Shown in pieces: positions 1 to 11,621 of a DNA stretch of 64,000 bases. Under the pieces are notes generated by a model. That model was not told the DNA's origin, made no database searches, and saw only the letters and a list, made by a program, of their open reading frames with translations. Origin of the DNA: Alphaproteobacteria bacterium (GTDB taxonomy: Bacteria > Pseudomonadota > Alphaproteobacteria > Micavibrionales > UBA2020). The stretch spans positions 87,301 to 151,300 of the forward strand of contig JAICWS010000001.1 of the NCBI GenBank assembly GCA_025934695.1. Direction: 5' to 3'. The position numbers and the translations under genes were made by a program. How positions within the stretch are numbered: the stretch's first letter is position 1; each line of letters opens with the position of its first letter.

Positions 1-2
1 AG

Positions 3-401
3 CAATTGTCCAAGTGGGGCGTGGAAGATAAGGCCCTGGCCGTGGCGGGTTTTTCGCAAGGCGCGATGATGGCCATGTACACGATGCCGCGCCGCAAAGC
101 GCCTTGCGCCGCCGTGATCGGCTACTCGGGAATGCTGCTGGACGCGCAAGGGCTGAAAGCGCCGGATATCGTCAAAATGCCGATCCTCGCCATCCATGGC
201 GATGCGGATGAGATCGTGCCACCCGAGAATCTGGCGCGCATCGACCGCGGATTCTCCGACGCCGGTTTCGAGGTGGAGGCAGTCATGCGCCCCGGATTGG
301 GACATGGCATTGACCAATTCGGATTAACGCGCGGCTTGCAATTCATTCAAGAAGGCTTTGAAAAGGCCGAAAAAACCGCCAGAAAGCAAGCTAAAGCTTA
401 A
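3..401 (+). CDS. Serine alpha/beta hydrolase (phospholipase/carboxylesterase family), 3' part
   Basis: The gene is cut by the left window edge; about 132 C-terminal residues are visible and the frame stays open to base 3. All three parts of an alpha/beta-hydrolase catalytic site can be read: the nucleophile elbow GFSQG, an acid residue in IHGDADEIVP and a histidine in GLGHGID. This order and spacing fit the Abhydrolase_2 family of small cytoplasmic carboxylesterases/lysophospholipases that cleave acyl esters. The true substrate cannot be inferred. The basic tail (KTARKQAKA) is ordinary for the family. The TTG at base 6 is only an internal codon, not a start. The family call is fairly sure. 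Confidence 0.8.
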   Translation, partial: QLSKWGVEDKALAVAGFSQGAMMAMYTMPRRKAPCAAVIGYSGMLLDAQGLKAPDIVKMPILAIHGDADEIVPPENLARIDRGFSDAGFEVEAVMRPGLGHGIDQFGLTRGLQFIQEGFEKAEKTARKQAKA

Positions 402-465
402 CTTTCAATCCTCTGTAAATACTAGGAAATTTGGGGCACATACGCGTTTTTGGCGCGTTTTGTGT

Positions 466-471
466 TATAAT
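466..471 (+). promoter_or_regulatory. Possible -10 element (TATAAT) of the HNH gene
   Basis: A perfect TATAAT lies in an AT-rich gap about 90 bases upstream of the HNH gene start. I see no good -35 at the usual distance, so the assignment rests on the -10 alone. The context GTG-T-TATAATAAAA resembles the one before the MucR-like gene at 56036-56041. Confidence 0.4.
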
Positions 472-497
472 AAAACTGTGAGTTAGATTCGTTAATA

Positions 498-555
498 AAA
501 CCCCTTGCCCGGGTGACAGTAACGGCCAAGGTTCCGGATGCCAAGAAAGGGGTTT
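498..555 (+). promoter_or_regulatory. Leader hairpin that could mask the HNH ribosome binding site
   Basis: AAACCCCTT (498-506) is perfectly complementary to AAGGGGTTT (547-555). The 3' arm contains the Shine-Dalgarno-like AAAGGGG of the HNH gene, whose GTG start is at 561. In the mRNA this 9-bp stem with a loop of about 40 nt would cover the ribosome binding site. The complementarity is seen; the regulatory role is inferred. Confidence 0.4.
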
Positions 556-560
556 AACAG

Positions 561-1124
561 GTGCACAGTCACCTCGATAACTGTCCGACTTTAGTCCTGA
601 ACGCGGACTACCGTCCTTTGAGTTATTTTCCACTTTCTCTATGGTCCTGGCAGGAAGCCGTTAAGGCTGTGTTTTTAGACCGGGTCAGCATTGTTTCTGA
701 ATACGACCAGGTCATTCGTTCGCCAAGTTTCCAGATGAGAGTGCCCAGCGTGATCGCGCTGAAGGAATATGTGCAGCCCAAAGCACGCCCGGCCTTCACG
801 CGATTCAACGTGTTCCTGCGCGACAAGTGGACCTGCCAGTATTGCGGTCATCGGCATCGGACGCACGAGCTGACGTTCGACCACGTTATCCCGAAATCCC
901 GCGGCGGCACGACGACCTGGGAAAACATCTGCACTGCCTGTCAGCATTGCAACCTGCTGAAGGGCAATTACCTGCCTGAAGAATGCAAGATGTACCCGCT
1001 TCGCAAGCCGCTCCAGCCATCGACCATCGAGCTGCAGCTTAACGGCCGCGCCTATCCGCCCAACTTCCTGCACCAAAGCTGGGGTGACTATCTCTACTGG
1101 GATACGGAACTGGAGAACGGATAA
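561..1124 (+). CDS. HNH endonuclease family protein
   Basis: This 187-residue protein carries a C-terminal HNH nuclease fold. A CQYCG zinc-knuckle half-site near residue 92 is followed by LTFDHVIPKSRGG (the catalytic His pair region), a second CTACQHC half-site, and NLLKGN as the closing N/H segment. The family (HNH_5 type) is a stand-alone chromosomal gene very common in alphaproteobacteria and its cellular role is not established. The GTG start at 561 is preceded by AAAGGGG at suitable spacing and gives the usual length of 185-190 residues. The gene is monocistronic: a promoter-like gap precedes it and a palindromic repeat that could terminate transcription follows 30 bases after the stop. 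Nuclease activity is inferred from motifs only. Confidence 0.85.
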   Translation: MHSHLDNCPTLVLNADYRPLSYFPLSLWSWQEAVKAVFLDRVSIVSEYDQVIRSPSFQMRVPSVIALKEYVQPKARPAFTRFNVFLRDKWTCQYCGHRHRTHELTFDHVIPKSRGGTTTWENICTACQHCNLLKGNYLPEECKMYPLRKPLQPSTIELQLNGRAYPPNFLHQSWGDYLYWDTELENG

Positions 1125-1154
1125 GACGTCTTTAGCGCAATGGTTAAACCTATC

Positions 1155-1262
1155 CGTAACCCCGGCGGAAGCCGGGGTTTTGGATATTGCAACCAGCGAG
1201 GCGGAAATTATTTCCAATAGTATTGCGGATAGAGCGCAGACCCCGGCCTTCGCCGGGATCGG
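1155..1262. repeat. Paired REP-like palindrome, copy A
   Basis: Two GC-rich hairpins face each other: CCCCGGCGGAAGCCGGGG in the left unit (1155-1180) and a degenerate mirror unit CCCCGGCCTTCGCCGGG (1237-1262), with about 55 bases between. The same paired structure recurs at 36281-36400 and 52942-53061. The left hairpin is followed by TTTT and may also serve as the terminator of the HNH gene. Confidence 0.8.
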
Positions 1263-1303
1263 ATTATTGGAAAAGCGGCTTTAATATTCCAGCTTGTCCC
1301 TCT

Positions 1304-1328
1304 GGGGAAGTTTGAGTAAACCTTCCCC
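1304..1328 (+). other. Hairpin in the leader of the DUF4337 gene
   Basis: GGGGAAG (1304-1310) pairs with CTTCCCC (1322-1328) around a short loop that can extend by TTT/AAA pairing. It lies 18 bases before the ATG at 1347. The hairpin is seen; it may be a weak terminator or an mRNA leader structure. Confidence 0.35.
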
Positions 1329-1346
1329 AAAAGGGAAAACCTCCTC

Positions 1347-1883
1347 ATGACTGAAGAAATCGAATCCCCCGTCGAAAGCGTCTCCGAAGACATGCACCAC
1401 CACGCGGAGCATTCGGCGGAAAGCTGGCTGAAGTGGTGCGCCGTCCTGGCCGCGACATATGCGGTGCTGGCCGCCATCGCGGGGCTGCAATCATCCCACT
1501 TTGCCAACGACGCGATGATTGAGCAGATCGAGGCCTCCGACCAGTGGGGCTATTACCAGGCCAAGGGTATCAAGGCCATGGTCGCCGAAAGTGAACGCGA
1601 CATCCTGCGCCAGCTCGGCAAGGATGCCGGCAAATCGCCCGATCCCGACAAGTACAAAAAGGAACAGGAAGACATCCAGAAGGACGCGCAGGAAAAAGTC
1701 GAAGCCGCCAAGCGACACCTGGTGCAGCACGAAATCCTCTCCCGCGCGGTCACGATGTTCCAAGTGTCGATCGCCGTCATCGCCATCGCCGTTCTCACAA
1801 AACGCCGCCCGTTCGCGCTGCTCTCGGCGGCGATGAGCCTGCTTGGTTTGTATTTCCTTGCCGCGGGTTTGATGACGCGCTGA
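1347..1883 (+). CDS. DUF4337 family membrane protein
   Basis: The 178-residue product has an acidic N-terminus with a HHH run, a membrane segment at about 28-48 (WLKWCAVLAATYAVLAAIAGL), a charged soluble stretch rich in Lys/Glu with coiled-coil character (about 75-130), and two closely spaced C-terminal membrane segments (about 135-153 and 157-175). This layout, and the phrase SDQWGYYQAKGIKAM with a following E-R-D, match DUF4337, a family of unknown function common in proteobacteria. The soluble part probably lies between the first and second membrane passes. It ends one base before the stop of the convergent YfhO-like gene, so the two share their 3' region. No function should be assigned. 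Confidence 0.8.
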   Translation: MTEEIESPVESVSEDMHHHAEHSAESWLKWCAVLAATYAVLAAIAGLQSSHFANDAMIEQIEASDQWGYYQAKGIKAMVAESERDILRQLGKDAGKSPDPDKYKKEQEDIQKDAQEKVEAAKRHLVQHEILSRAVTMFQVSIAVIAIAVLTKRRPFALLSAAMSLLGLYFLAAGLMTR

Positions 1884-1884
1884 T

Positions 1885-4056
1885 CTAGCCGGAAACTTTA
1901 CCTGCGCGTTGCCGGTTCCATAGCGCGGCCGCGGCGGCTGCCAGCAGAGCTGTTATGGCGAGCGCCATGCAGGGCTCGAAATAAGGGGGCAGGAAGCCGA
2001 GCTCGAGGCGGCCCGCGGCGTTGGGCGGGATATCGACGGCGACGAAAAAGTCATCCAGGGCGCGTGTAGTCAGCGGCACGCCATCCAGGTCTGCATGGAA
2101 GCCGGGATAAAACGCCCGGGCGAAAGCGATGGTTGCCTTCGCCGGTCCGTTGCGCAGGGTCAGGCTTTCTCCGTTCGTCTCGAGTGCCCCGTCGCCCACC
2201 GTGAGGGCGGGGGAGTGCCATGAAACCGTTCCGGGAAGTCGGGAAGCCTGCGGCGCCATAAAGCGTACCGTCGCCGGGTGGTTTTCCTGCGTCCAGTGCA
2301 AAGCCGACATGCCCGGGGCAATCGAGTCCGCTGTTTTCTTGTCAGCGACGATGGTGCCGACTTTCAGGAGTTCGAGGTAAGAAGCCCCCGTCTCGGGCTC
2401 GTGCCGCATCAGCGCAGGAAATTTCGCCGAAGCAAAGTTATCGAGATTGCCGGAAACCCTGGCCCAGCTGCGATGCCCGAGTGACGAATAGCCACCGATC
2501 GTGTCGATATTGAAATAGGCGCCCATGGCCTGATAAAGGAATTCGTTTTCGTCGAGCAGACGATGCGATGCGGGGAAGTCGTAAAGGTACAACGAATAAT
2601 TGACGCAGGAGCCGTCATGCGGCCGAATATTCGTCGTCTGGTCGTCTTTTCCCCAATCGCCGTACAGGATTGGATTCACCGGAAACATCGCCGCGATGGA
2701 AAGGACGATCGCAGCCGCACCGGCGCCCAAATAACTGGCAAGCCATTTTCCGCCGGCGGCGCGCGCGGCCAGGGGCAGTAGCAGCGCAAAAATGATTGGC
2801 ATGGGAAAGAGGATCAGGGACGGCAGAACCGGCTGCGCAGGGTTCCCCAACGCGAGAAGCGCCAGCATGATCATGGCCACGACGGCGTGCCTGGGCCGCG
2901 GCGCCGACAAAACGGGATCATCCTGGAGCATCGAAAGCGTCACGATCAGGATGACGAGGTCGAGGTCCGCCAGCCAGCGGGTCGGATAACGCAGAAGATG
3001 GATGTGCAGCATGCCCGTCGCCAACAGGAACAGCGGCGCGGCCACGGCGGCTAATTCGTCGATTTTTTTGAATGAAAGTGCGGACCGCCGCGCCATGAAC
3101 ATCGCGGGAAGAAAGAACCAGGCGATGAAGTAAAACGGCATCGCCACCAGCGACATCGTCTGATCGCGGTCGGAAACCATCGTCGGCCAGCCCGGGTTGC
3201 CTGCCCCGGCCAGCAGGTCCGGCACGGAAGCCGTCAACCCGTTGATGTCGATATTCTCGACGCGCGCCGTCCATGGCAAGGCGGCGACGACGGGAACCAC
3301 CACGGGCAGGCAAAGCGCCACGGACAGCCCGGCGGCCAGCGCGAAACGCAAAGCGCCTTGTCGATTGCCGCGCATAACTTCCGCCGCGAAAAGAACCGTG
3401 CCGACAATCGCCAGCACGACGTCGGTATGCGGCCATCCGGCGCTCACGGTCAGGTACATCAGGACACCAGTCGTGAGCACATGCAGCGGAATATTTCCCT
3501 GCCGCCTTGGCAATTCCTTGAGCGAGGCCCAGGCAAATGCCAGGAACGCCAGCGACAGCAGCGCCGGGCCCCAGATGTTGGAGTCGAAATAAAGGGAGTA
3601 GATATTCGTCCCCATGAGGAACGCCAGGAGCGCTGAAAAATCCGCCCTCAATGCGTAAGCGCGGCCAAGGCGGTAAACTCCGCAACACAGAAATCCGCTG
3701 ACAAGGATCGCGAAGAGCAGGCCGCTCAGCTCCAGGTGCTGAGGCATGATGGTGAGAGTCAGCAGAAGCGAAAAAGGATTCAGCAGCCCGTATTGCCAGT
3801 CGAGCCACAGTGCTCCGCCGGTAAAGGTCCGCACCGTCAGGAAAGGAAAATGTCCGTCGAGCAGCGCCTGTTTGATGATCAGCCCGTAGGGAAAATACTG
3901 AACCTGCCGGTCGTCGGTGAAAAAGAACCGGGGATTGATCGCGTAGATGCAACACAGGACCGCGACGAGGCCCACAAGCGCCGCCGCCAGCGGGTGAAAC
4001 CTTCCTGCGCCCTTGTTAGCGGTTCCTGGTGTCTGGCTTGTCTGTTGAAAAGACAA
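1885..4056 (-). CDS. YfhO-like multi-pass membrane protein, copy 1
   Basis: This 723-residue polytopic protein has about a dozen hydrophobic segments followed by a C-terminal soluble region (roughly 490-690) and one last membrane segment. The N-terminal block FFFTDDRQVQYFPYGLIIKQ and the exposed C-terminal beta-type domain are typical of YfhO-like GT-C proteins, which in Firmicutes take part in glycosylation of cell-surface polymers. The acidic DD pair after the first membrane segment matches the catalytic-acid position of GT-C enzymes. A paralog with the same signature is at 12767-15001. The start is TTG at 4056, supported by GGAG seven bases upstream; no better in-frame ATG exists. It lies downstream of the ZIP gene on the same strand. 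The substrate is unknown. Confidence 0.7.
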   Translation of the reverse strand: MSFQQTSQTPGTANKGAGRFHPLAAALVGLVAVLCCIYAINPRFFFTDDRQVQYFPYGLIIKQALLDGHFPFLTVRTFTGGALWLDWQYGLLNPFSLLLTLTIMPQHLELSGLLFAILVSGFLCCGVYRLGRAYALRADFSALLAFLMGTNIYSLYFDSNIWGPALLSLAFLAFAWASLKELPRRQGNIPLHVLTTGVLMYLTVSAGWPHTDVVLAIVGTVLFAAEVMRGNRQGALRFALAAGLSVALCLPVVVPVVAALPWTARVENIDINGLTASVPDLLAGAGNPGWPTMVSDRDQTMSLVAMPFYFIAWFFLPAMFMARRSALSFKKIDELAAVAAPLFLLATGMLHIHLLRYPTRWLADLDLVILIVTLSMLQDDPVLSAPRPRHAVVAMIMLALLALGNPAQPVLPSLILFPMPIIFALLLPLAARAAGGKWLASYLGAGAAAIVLSIAAMFPVNPILYGDWGKDDQTTNIRPHDGSCVNYSLYLYDFPASHRLLDENEFLYQAMGAYFNIDTIGGYSSLGHRSWARVSGNLDNFASAKFPALMRHEPETGASYLELLKVGTIVADKKTADSIAPGMSALHWTQENHPATVRFMAPQASRLPGTVSWHSPALTVGDGALETNGESLTLRNGPAKATIAFARAFYPGFHADLDGVPLTTRALDDFFVAVDIPPNAAGRLELGFLPPYFEPCMALAITALLAAAAAALWNRQRAGKVSG

Positions 4057-4138
4057 ACGGCGGCTCCGTCATTGGCCGTGTTGAAGATAATCCAGACTAC
4101 GGCGGTAGCATGGAATGTCAATATCGCGACGGCCGCCG

Positions 4139-4879
4139 TCACCCAATCAACCGCACCACCAGCCCGATGAACTCCGCGCCGAGGCAGGTCAGCACGATCA
4201 GTCCGGCCGTCATGCCGGGCTTGCTGCGGGAGTGGGCTTCGGGGAGGACGTCGGCGGCGCCGATGTAGAGGAGGAAGCCGGCGAAGAAGCCGAGGTAGAG
4301 CATCAGCATCTCGGGCGGCACCTTGATGGCGTAGGACACGGCGGCGCCGACAACGGGCGCTGCGGCGTCGGCCAGCAGCAGGTGGAAGGCGCGGCGCTTG
4401 GTGTTGCGGTTGACGAGCATCAGGCCGACCGTATTGAGCCCGTCGCAGAAATCATGCGCAATGACCGCGAGCGCCACGACCGTGCCGACGGCGGGCGAAA
4501 CCTGGAAGCCCAGGCCGATCCCGACGCCGTCCATGAAACTGTGGCCGGTCAGCGCGAGCGCTGAGAGGACGCCAATCTTCGGATGGCGGTGGCCGCCCGT
4601 ATAGTCCTTGTCGTGGACCATGTGGACGATAAAGAATTTTTCGAACGCATGAAAAACGAGGAAGCCCAGCACTAGCGTCGTCATGGCGCCCGACGGATCG
4701 TAATTATGCTCATGCGCAATGGAGAAGATTTCCGGGAGCAGGTCGAAGGCCACGACGCCCAGCAGCACGCCGGCCGTGAAACTGAGAATGAAGTGCAGGC
4801 GGTCGTTGAATTTGAGCGCGAACAGCCCCCCGCACAGCGTCGAGAAGAACGTTGCAAGCGACAGCGGAATGGGGCTCAT
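4139..4879 (-). CDS. ZIP family divalent metal transporter
   Basis: The 246-residue protein has eight predicted membrane segments and the ZIP metal-binding signatures HSFMDG (fourth segment) and HDFCDG (fifth segment), plus a His-rich cytoplasmic loop (GGHRHPK). ZIP proteins carry Zn2+, Fe2+ or Mn2+ into the cytoplasm; the metal cannot be predicted here. The length fits short bacterial ZIP members. The gene lies 37 bases after greA on the same strand, so it may be transcribed with it, although no functional link is evident. A conserved acidic residue occurs in VAFDLLPEI of the second segment. The ATG at 4879 is the only plausible start. Confidence 0.85.
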   Translation of the reverse strand: MSPIPLSLATFFSTLCGGLFALKFNDRLHFILSFTAGVLLGVVAFDLLPEIFSIAHEHNYDPSGAMTTLVLGFLVFHAFEKFFIVHMVHDKDYTGGHRHPKIGVLSALALTGHSFMDGVGIGLGFQVSPAVGTVVALAVIAHDFCDGLNTVGLMLVNRNTKRRAFHLLLADAAAPVVGAAVSYAIKVPPEMLMLYLGFFAGFLLYIGAADVLPEAHSRSKPGMTAGLIVLTCLGAEFIGLVVRLIG

Positions 4880-4916
4880 GAGTTTAATAGTCCCGAAGGC
4901 CGGAAACGGCGATGGT

Positions 4917-5390
4917 TTATTTATACACGACTTCGAGGACTTCGTAAGCCTTGGTTCCCTTGGGCGTGGTCACCTCGACGCTGTCCCCGGCCTTCTTGCC
5001 GATCAGGGCGCGCGGCAGCGGCGCGGTGAGGGCGAGGCGGCCTTTCTCGATGTCGGCTTCATATTCGCCGACTATCTGGAAGGCCTGCTCGTGGTCGGTG
5101 TCTTCATCCACCACCTTAACATGAGCGCCGAACTTAATGACATTGCCGTTCATTTTCGTCGTATCGATGACGTCGGCGCGGGAGATCTTGTCCTCGAGCT
5201 CGAGGATGCGGCCTTCGATAAAGCTCTGCTTCTCGCGCGCGGCATGATACTCCGCGTTCTCTGACAGGTCGCCGTGCGAACGGGCTTCGGCGATGGCCTC
5301 GATAATATTCGGGCGCTCAACCGATTTCAGGTGCTTGATTTCCTCTTCGAGCCGTTTGTAGCCGTCGGAGGTCATGGGTATTTTCTGCAT
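4917..5390 (-). CDS. greA: Transcription elongation factor GreA
   Basis: The 157-residue protein matches GreA in full. An N-terminal antiparallel coiled coil (about 1-75) carries the basic patch and the tip loop [13 protein letters not shown], whose acidic residues enter the RNA polymerase secondary channel to stimulate transcript cleavage in backtracked complexes. The C-terminal FKBP-like domain (about 80-157) ends with the usual [11 protein letters not shown]. The frame could extend to 5450, but ATG 5390 gives the canonical MQKIPMT start and has AGGACT just upstream. It follows carB on the same strand, the usual alphaproteobacterial order. The identification is secure. Confidence 0.97.
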   Translation of the reverse strand: MQKIPMTSDGYKRLEEEIKHLKSVERPNIIEAIAEARSHGDLSENAEYHAAREKQSFIEGRILELEDKISRADVIDTTKMNGNVIKFGAHVKVVDEDTDHEQAFQIVGEYEADIEKGRLALTAPLPRALIGKKAGDSVEVTTPKGTKAYEVLEVVYK

Positions 5391-5494
5391 AATCAGTCCT
5401 ATTCTTAAAAGCCGCAAACCGGCCAAAACTCGGAACAAAACTTTCTTCATGCGCCGAAAACCAGCGCATTATCGCTTGTCCCTTGTTCCCTTGA

Positions 5495-8785
<3,291 letters not shown>

Positions 8786-8822
8786 GAGACTTTCCCGACC
8801 GAGCTTTTTTGAGCTTTTCCCG

Positions 8823-8851
8823 AAGTTAGGGCAGGGAGGGGGTCCCGTCAA
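8823..8851 (-). promoter_or_regulatory. Possible carB promoter
   Basis: Read on the minus strand, TTGACG (8851-8846) and TAACTT (8828-8823) are separated by exactly 17 bases. The -10 is weak. If real, it gives carB its own transcription start, as would be required now that carA is distant. Confidence 0.35.
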
Positions 8852-8909
8852 GCCATTCGGGGCGTTTTTTATTGCTTTATGCGCCTGAAATCGCAAATAA
8901 ATTGTCGCC

Positions 8910-8939
8910 TTGCGCACCCCGCTCCGCAGCGGATATAAT
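8910..8939 (+). promoter_or_regulatory. Possible promoter of the GT87 gene cluster
   Basis: TTGCGC (8910-8915) and a perfect TATAAT (8934-8939) are separated by 18 bases, about 40 bases before the ATG at 8980. The position between divergent carB and the first GT87 gene supports the call. Confidence 0.5.
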
Positions 8940-8979
8940 CAATCTTCCCGTTCTGGGTTTTCTCCACAAGACCTTCGCC

Positions 8980-10191
8980 ATGGCAATCCCCGGCTTTCTC
9001 AAGAGCAAAATCCAGTCTCCCGACATCCTGAATACCCTGTGGGTATGGTCGTTCATCGGCGTCGCGGGCTTTTCGCCGGTCCTTTACGACGTTTTCTGGC
9101 CCAGCCATGGCGGCTATGACGTCAGGGGCTACAGGCTGGGCCGCGACTTTGCCAACGTCTGGCTGGGGGCGCGCCTGACTCGCGAGGGAAAACTGTCGCA
9201 TATTTACGATTTCCCGGCCTATATGCAGGAGATGCGGGCGCTGTTCGGCCAGGAATACACCCAGCATAACTTTTCCTATCCGCCCGATATTCTTCCGCTG
9301 ATTTTCGTCTTCGGCCTGCTTCCTTATTTTCCGGCATTCTTCGCCTGGATCGCTTCGGGCGCGACCGCGCTGGTCGCCGCGATACGCGCGAACAAGGACA
9401 TTGTGAAGTCATGGCGTTTGCCGGCGCTGATGCTATTGTCGCCCGCCTTCCTCGTCAACATCGTTACCGGACAGAATGGCGGCTTTTCGGCGGCCTGTTT
9501 CCTGGGCGGTTTTTACCTGTGCGAATCTTCGCCCGTCATTGCGGGCGTGCTGTTCGGCCTGCTGACCGTCAAGCCGCAGCTCGGCGTGCTGATCCCCTTT
9601 GCCTTGCTGTTACGCAAGAACTGGAAGTGCATCGCGAGCGCCGGCGTCACGACGGTGTGCCTTGTCGGGCTGAGCCTGCTGTTATTGGGTGTCGCGCCCT
9701 GGCAGGACTATTGGACGAAGGGGATATCGTTCCAGCAAAGCCTGCTGGAGCTGTCTCAGGGCTATTACCGGCTGATGATGCCTGGCGTCTATGCCGACGC
9801 GCGCGTCGTAATGCAGTTCAGTATCGGCGTGTCGTTGATCATACAGCTTGCCTGCGGCGCCTTGGCGTTCACGCTGGCGCTGCTGAACGTGAACCGCGAT
9901 GGACTGAGCCCGCGCACGATTGCGATGCTCGCCATCGCGACGCCGCTGGTGGTGCCTTACAGTTTCAACTACGACCTGACGATCGCCTGCGGCGGCGCCA
10001 TGATTTTCCTTGCAACGGTCACGGAAATGCCGGTGCTTGCACATCTCCTCTTCGGGGCGCTGTGGGTCCTCCCCTCCACGATTTTCGAGATCAAGAGAAT
10101 GCCATACTTCCCGGCCTCCAGCCTCACGCTGATGCTGTTACTGGTCTTTTTGCACGTCTATGGGAAGACCCGCGCCGCGCCGCCGGCATAA
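8980..10191 (+). CDS. GT87-type (DUF2029) membrane glycosyltransferase, copy 1
   Basis: The 403-residue polytopic protein belongs to the GT87/DUF2029 family of GT-C glycosyltransferases, which use polyprenyl-phosphate sugars at the outer face of the inner membrane. Family signatures are RDFANVWLGARL after the first membrane segment (the Asp is the expected catalytic acid), SYPPDILPLIF, and the central block TGQNGGFSAACFLGG...GVLFGLLTVKPQLGVLIPF with RKNWKCIASA. About ten hydrophobic segments are visible. The frame is open to 8872, but ATG 8980 aligns with the starts of copies 2 and 3 and follows a TTGCGC/TATAAT promoter. Two paralogs lie downstream on the same strand. The acceptor is unknown. 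Confidence 0.82.
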   Translation: MAIPGFLKSKIQSPDILNTLWVWSFIGVAGFSPVLYDVFWPSHGGYDVRGYRLGRDFANVWLGARLTREGKLSHIYDFPAYMQEMRALFGQEYTQHNFSYPPDILPLIFVFGLLPYFPAFFAWIASGATALVAAIRANKDIVKSWRLPALMLLSPAFLVNIVTGQNGGFSAACFLGGFYLCESSPVIAGVLFGLLTVKPQLGVLIPFALLLRKNWKCIASAGVTTVCLVGLSLLLLGVAPWQDYWTKGISFQQSLLELSQGYYRLMMPGVYADARVVMQFSIGVSLIIQLACGALAFTLALLNVNRDGLSPRTIAMLAIATPLVVPYSFNYDLTIACGGAMIFLATVTEMPVLAHLLFGALWVLPSTIFEIKRMPYFPASSLTLMLLLVFLHVYGKTRAAPPA

Positions 10192-10361
10192 TTCGCGTAT
10201 CGTCTGCGTGGTGTCGTCATGGCGTATGCAATGCGCCATTCGGTGACTATGAAACGGATGACCTAAAGGAGAGTGTTATATCTGAATATGGTTTTCATGC
10301 ATCGTCAGAAAGTGTAATGTAAACTTAATAACTTAATAATATACCACGGTTAGATTGCTGC

Positions 10362-11621
10362 ATGGGGATACTGACGTCACGGGTCCGCTCACCGGAAAGC
10401 CTTCGGCTCCTCTGGTTTTGGTCAATCGTCGGATTTTTGGGCTTTTCATTCCCGTTTATCAGGTTTTACCTTCCATCTCACGGCATTATTGATGTCAACG
10501 GCAATATCGTTGGAGACGACTTCGTCAACGTTTGGTTCGGCGCACGCCTGGCGATGCGCAACGAAATGCATGCCCTGTATTTCCCAAGTGAATACGTTCA
10601 GCACATGGCGGGGGCATTCAGCCAGCACTTCTATGATCATAATTTTTCCTATTTTCCCAATGTCCTCCCGCTGATTTTGGTTTTTGGGTTGCTTCCGTAC
10701 CTTCCGTCGCTTGCGTTCTGGACCTTCTTCGGCACGGCAAGTCTTATCGCCGCGCTAAAGCGTAACAAATTTTCCCAGTTGTCTTTAGCGTCACTTTTTC
10801 TTATCGCTTTTTCCCCGGCGAATATTCTAAATGCGATTGGGGGGCAGAATGGAGCGTTCACCGGCGCCCTGTTCCTGGGAGGGTTATTTCTATGCCGGGC
10901 ATCTCCTCTGACTGCTGGAGTGCTATTCGGCATTTTGACGGTCAAGCCCCATCTTGGAATTTTAATCCCTTTCGTTCTCCTTCTTCAGCGTAACTGGAGA
11001 TGCATCGCGAGCGCGTCGGTGACCGCATTGCTCTTGATTACAACAAGCGTCTTAATCTGGGGCATCGCGCCCTGGCAATACTACATGGCGGGAACCATGC
11101 CCTTTCAGACAGAATTCCTGTCCGTACACCGTCCCGATGCAAAGAATATGCTGATGCCTGGTCCTTATGAGGATCTCTCGACTCTCATGCATGTTCCGGA
11201 GTGGTACGCCGTGATTATATGCGTTTGTATCGGCATGGCCGCCCTGTGGATGTCCTTTCACTTGCTGATCAAAGAAGGATTGACGCCGCGTGTTATTCTC
11301 ATGCTGGCCACGACAACCCTCATTATCCTTCCCTACGGATTTGAATATGACATGGGAGCAATCACCGGCGCTCTTGTTATCTACCTCGCATCTGCTGCGG
11401 AAATCCCAATGCTTACTCATTTGATGCTGGGTTTGCTTTGGGCGCTGCCGGCACTCATTCTGGAGATTAAAACGGTTCAATTGCCTATCAGTAGTTCCAT
11501 CCTGATCCTGTCCCTCGTGTCTTTATATTTCTGTGAGAGCAAGATGTCTGCGGCATCCTCGATCGAAAACCTGTTGGGGCGGGAAGGAGAGAGAGCCGTG
11601 ACTGACAGGACAGCGCCATGA
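10362..11621 (+). CDS. GT87-type membrane glycosyltransferase, copy 2
   Basis: This 419-residue paralog of the previous gene shares the order of signatures: DDFVNVWFGARL with the expected catalytic Asp, the SYFPNVLPLIL loop (YP replaced by YF), GGQNGAFTGALFLGG, LTVKPHLGILIPF and QRNWRCIASA. It differs by a C-terminal tail of about 35 polar residues after the last membrane segment. Codon use looks more AT-rich than in copies 1 and 3, and the 170-base gap before it is AT-rich with no clear promoter. Its stop overlaps the start of copy 3 (ATGA at 11618-11621), so the two are translationally coupled. Substrate and acceptor are unknown. Confidence 0.8.
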   Translation: MGILTSRVRSPESLRLLWFWSIVGFLGFSFPFIRFYLPSHGIIDVNGNIVGDDFVNVWFGARLAMRNEMHALYFPSEYVQHMAGAFSQHFYDHNFSYFPNVLPLILVFGLLPYLPSLAFWTFFGTASLIAALKRNKFSQLSLASLFLIAFSPANILNAIGGQNGAFTGALFLGGLFLCRASPLTAGVLFGILTVKPHLGILIPFVLLLQRNWRCIASASVTALLLITTSVLIWGIAPWQYYMAGTMPFQTEFLSVHRPDAKNMLMPGPYEDLSTLMHVPEWYAVIICVCIGMAALWMSFHLLIKEGLTPRVILMLATTTLIILPYGFEYDMGAITGALVIYLASAAEIPMLTHLMLGLLWALPALILEIKTVQLPISSSILILSLVSLYFCESKMSAASSIENLLGREGERAVTDRTAP

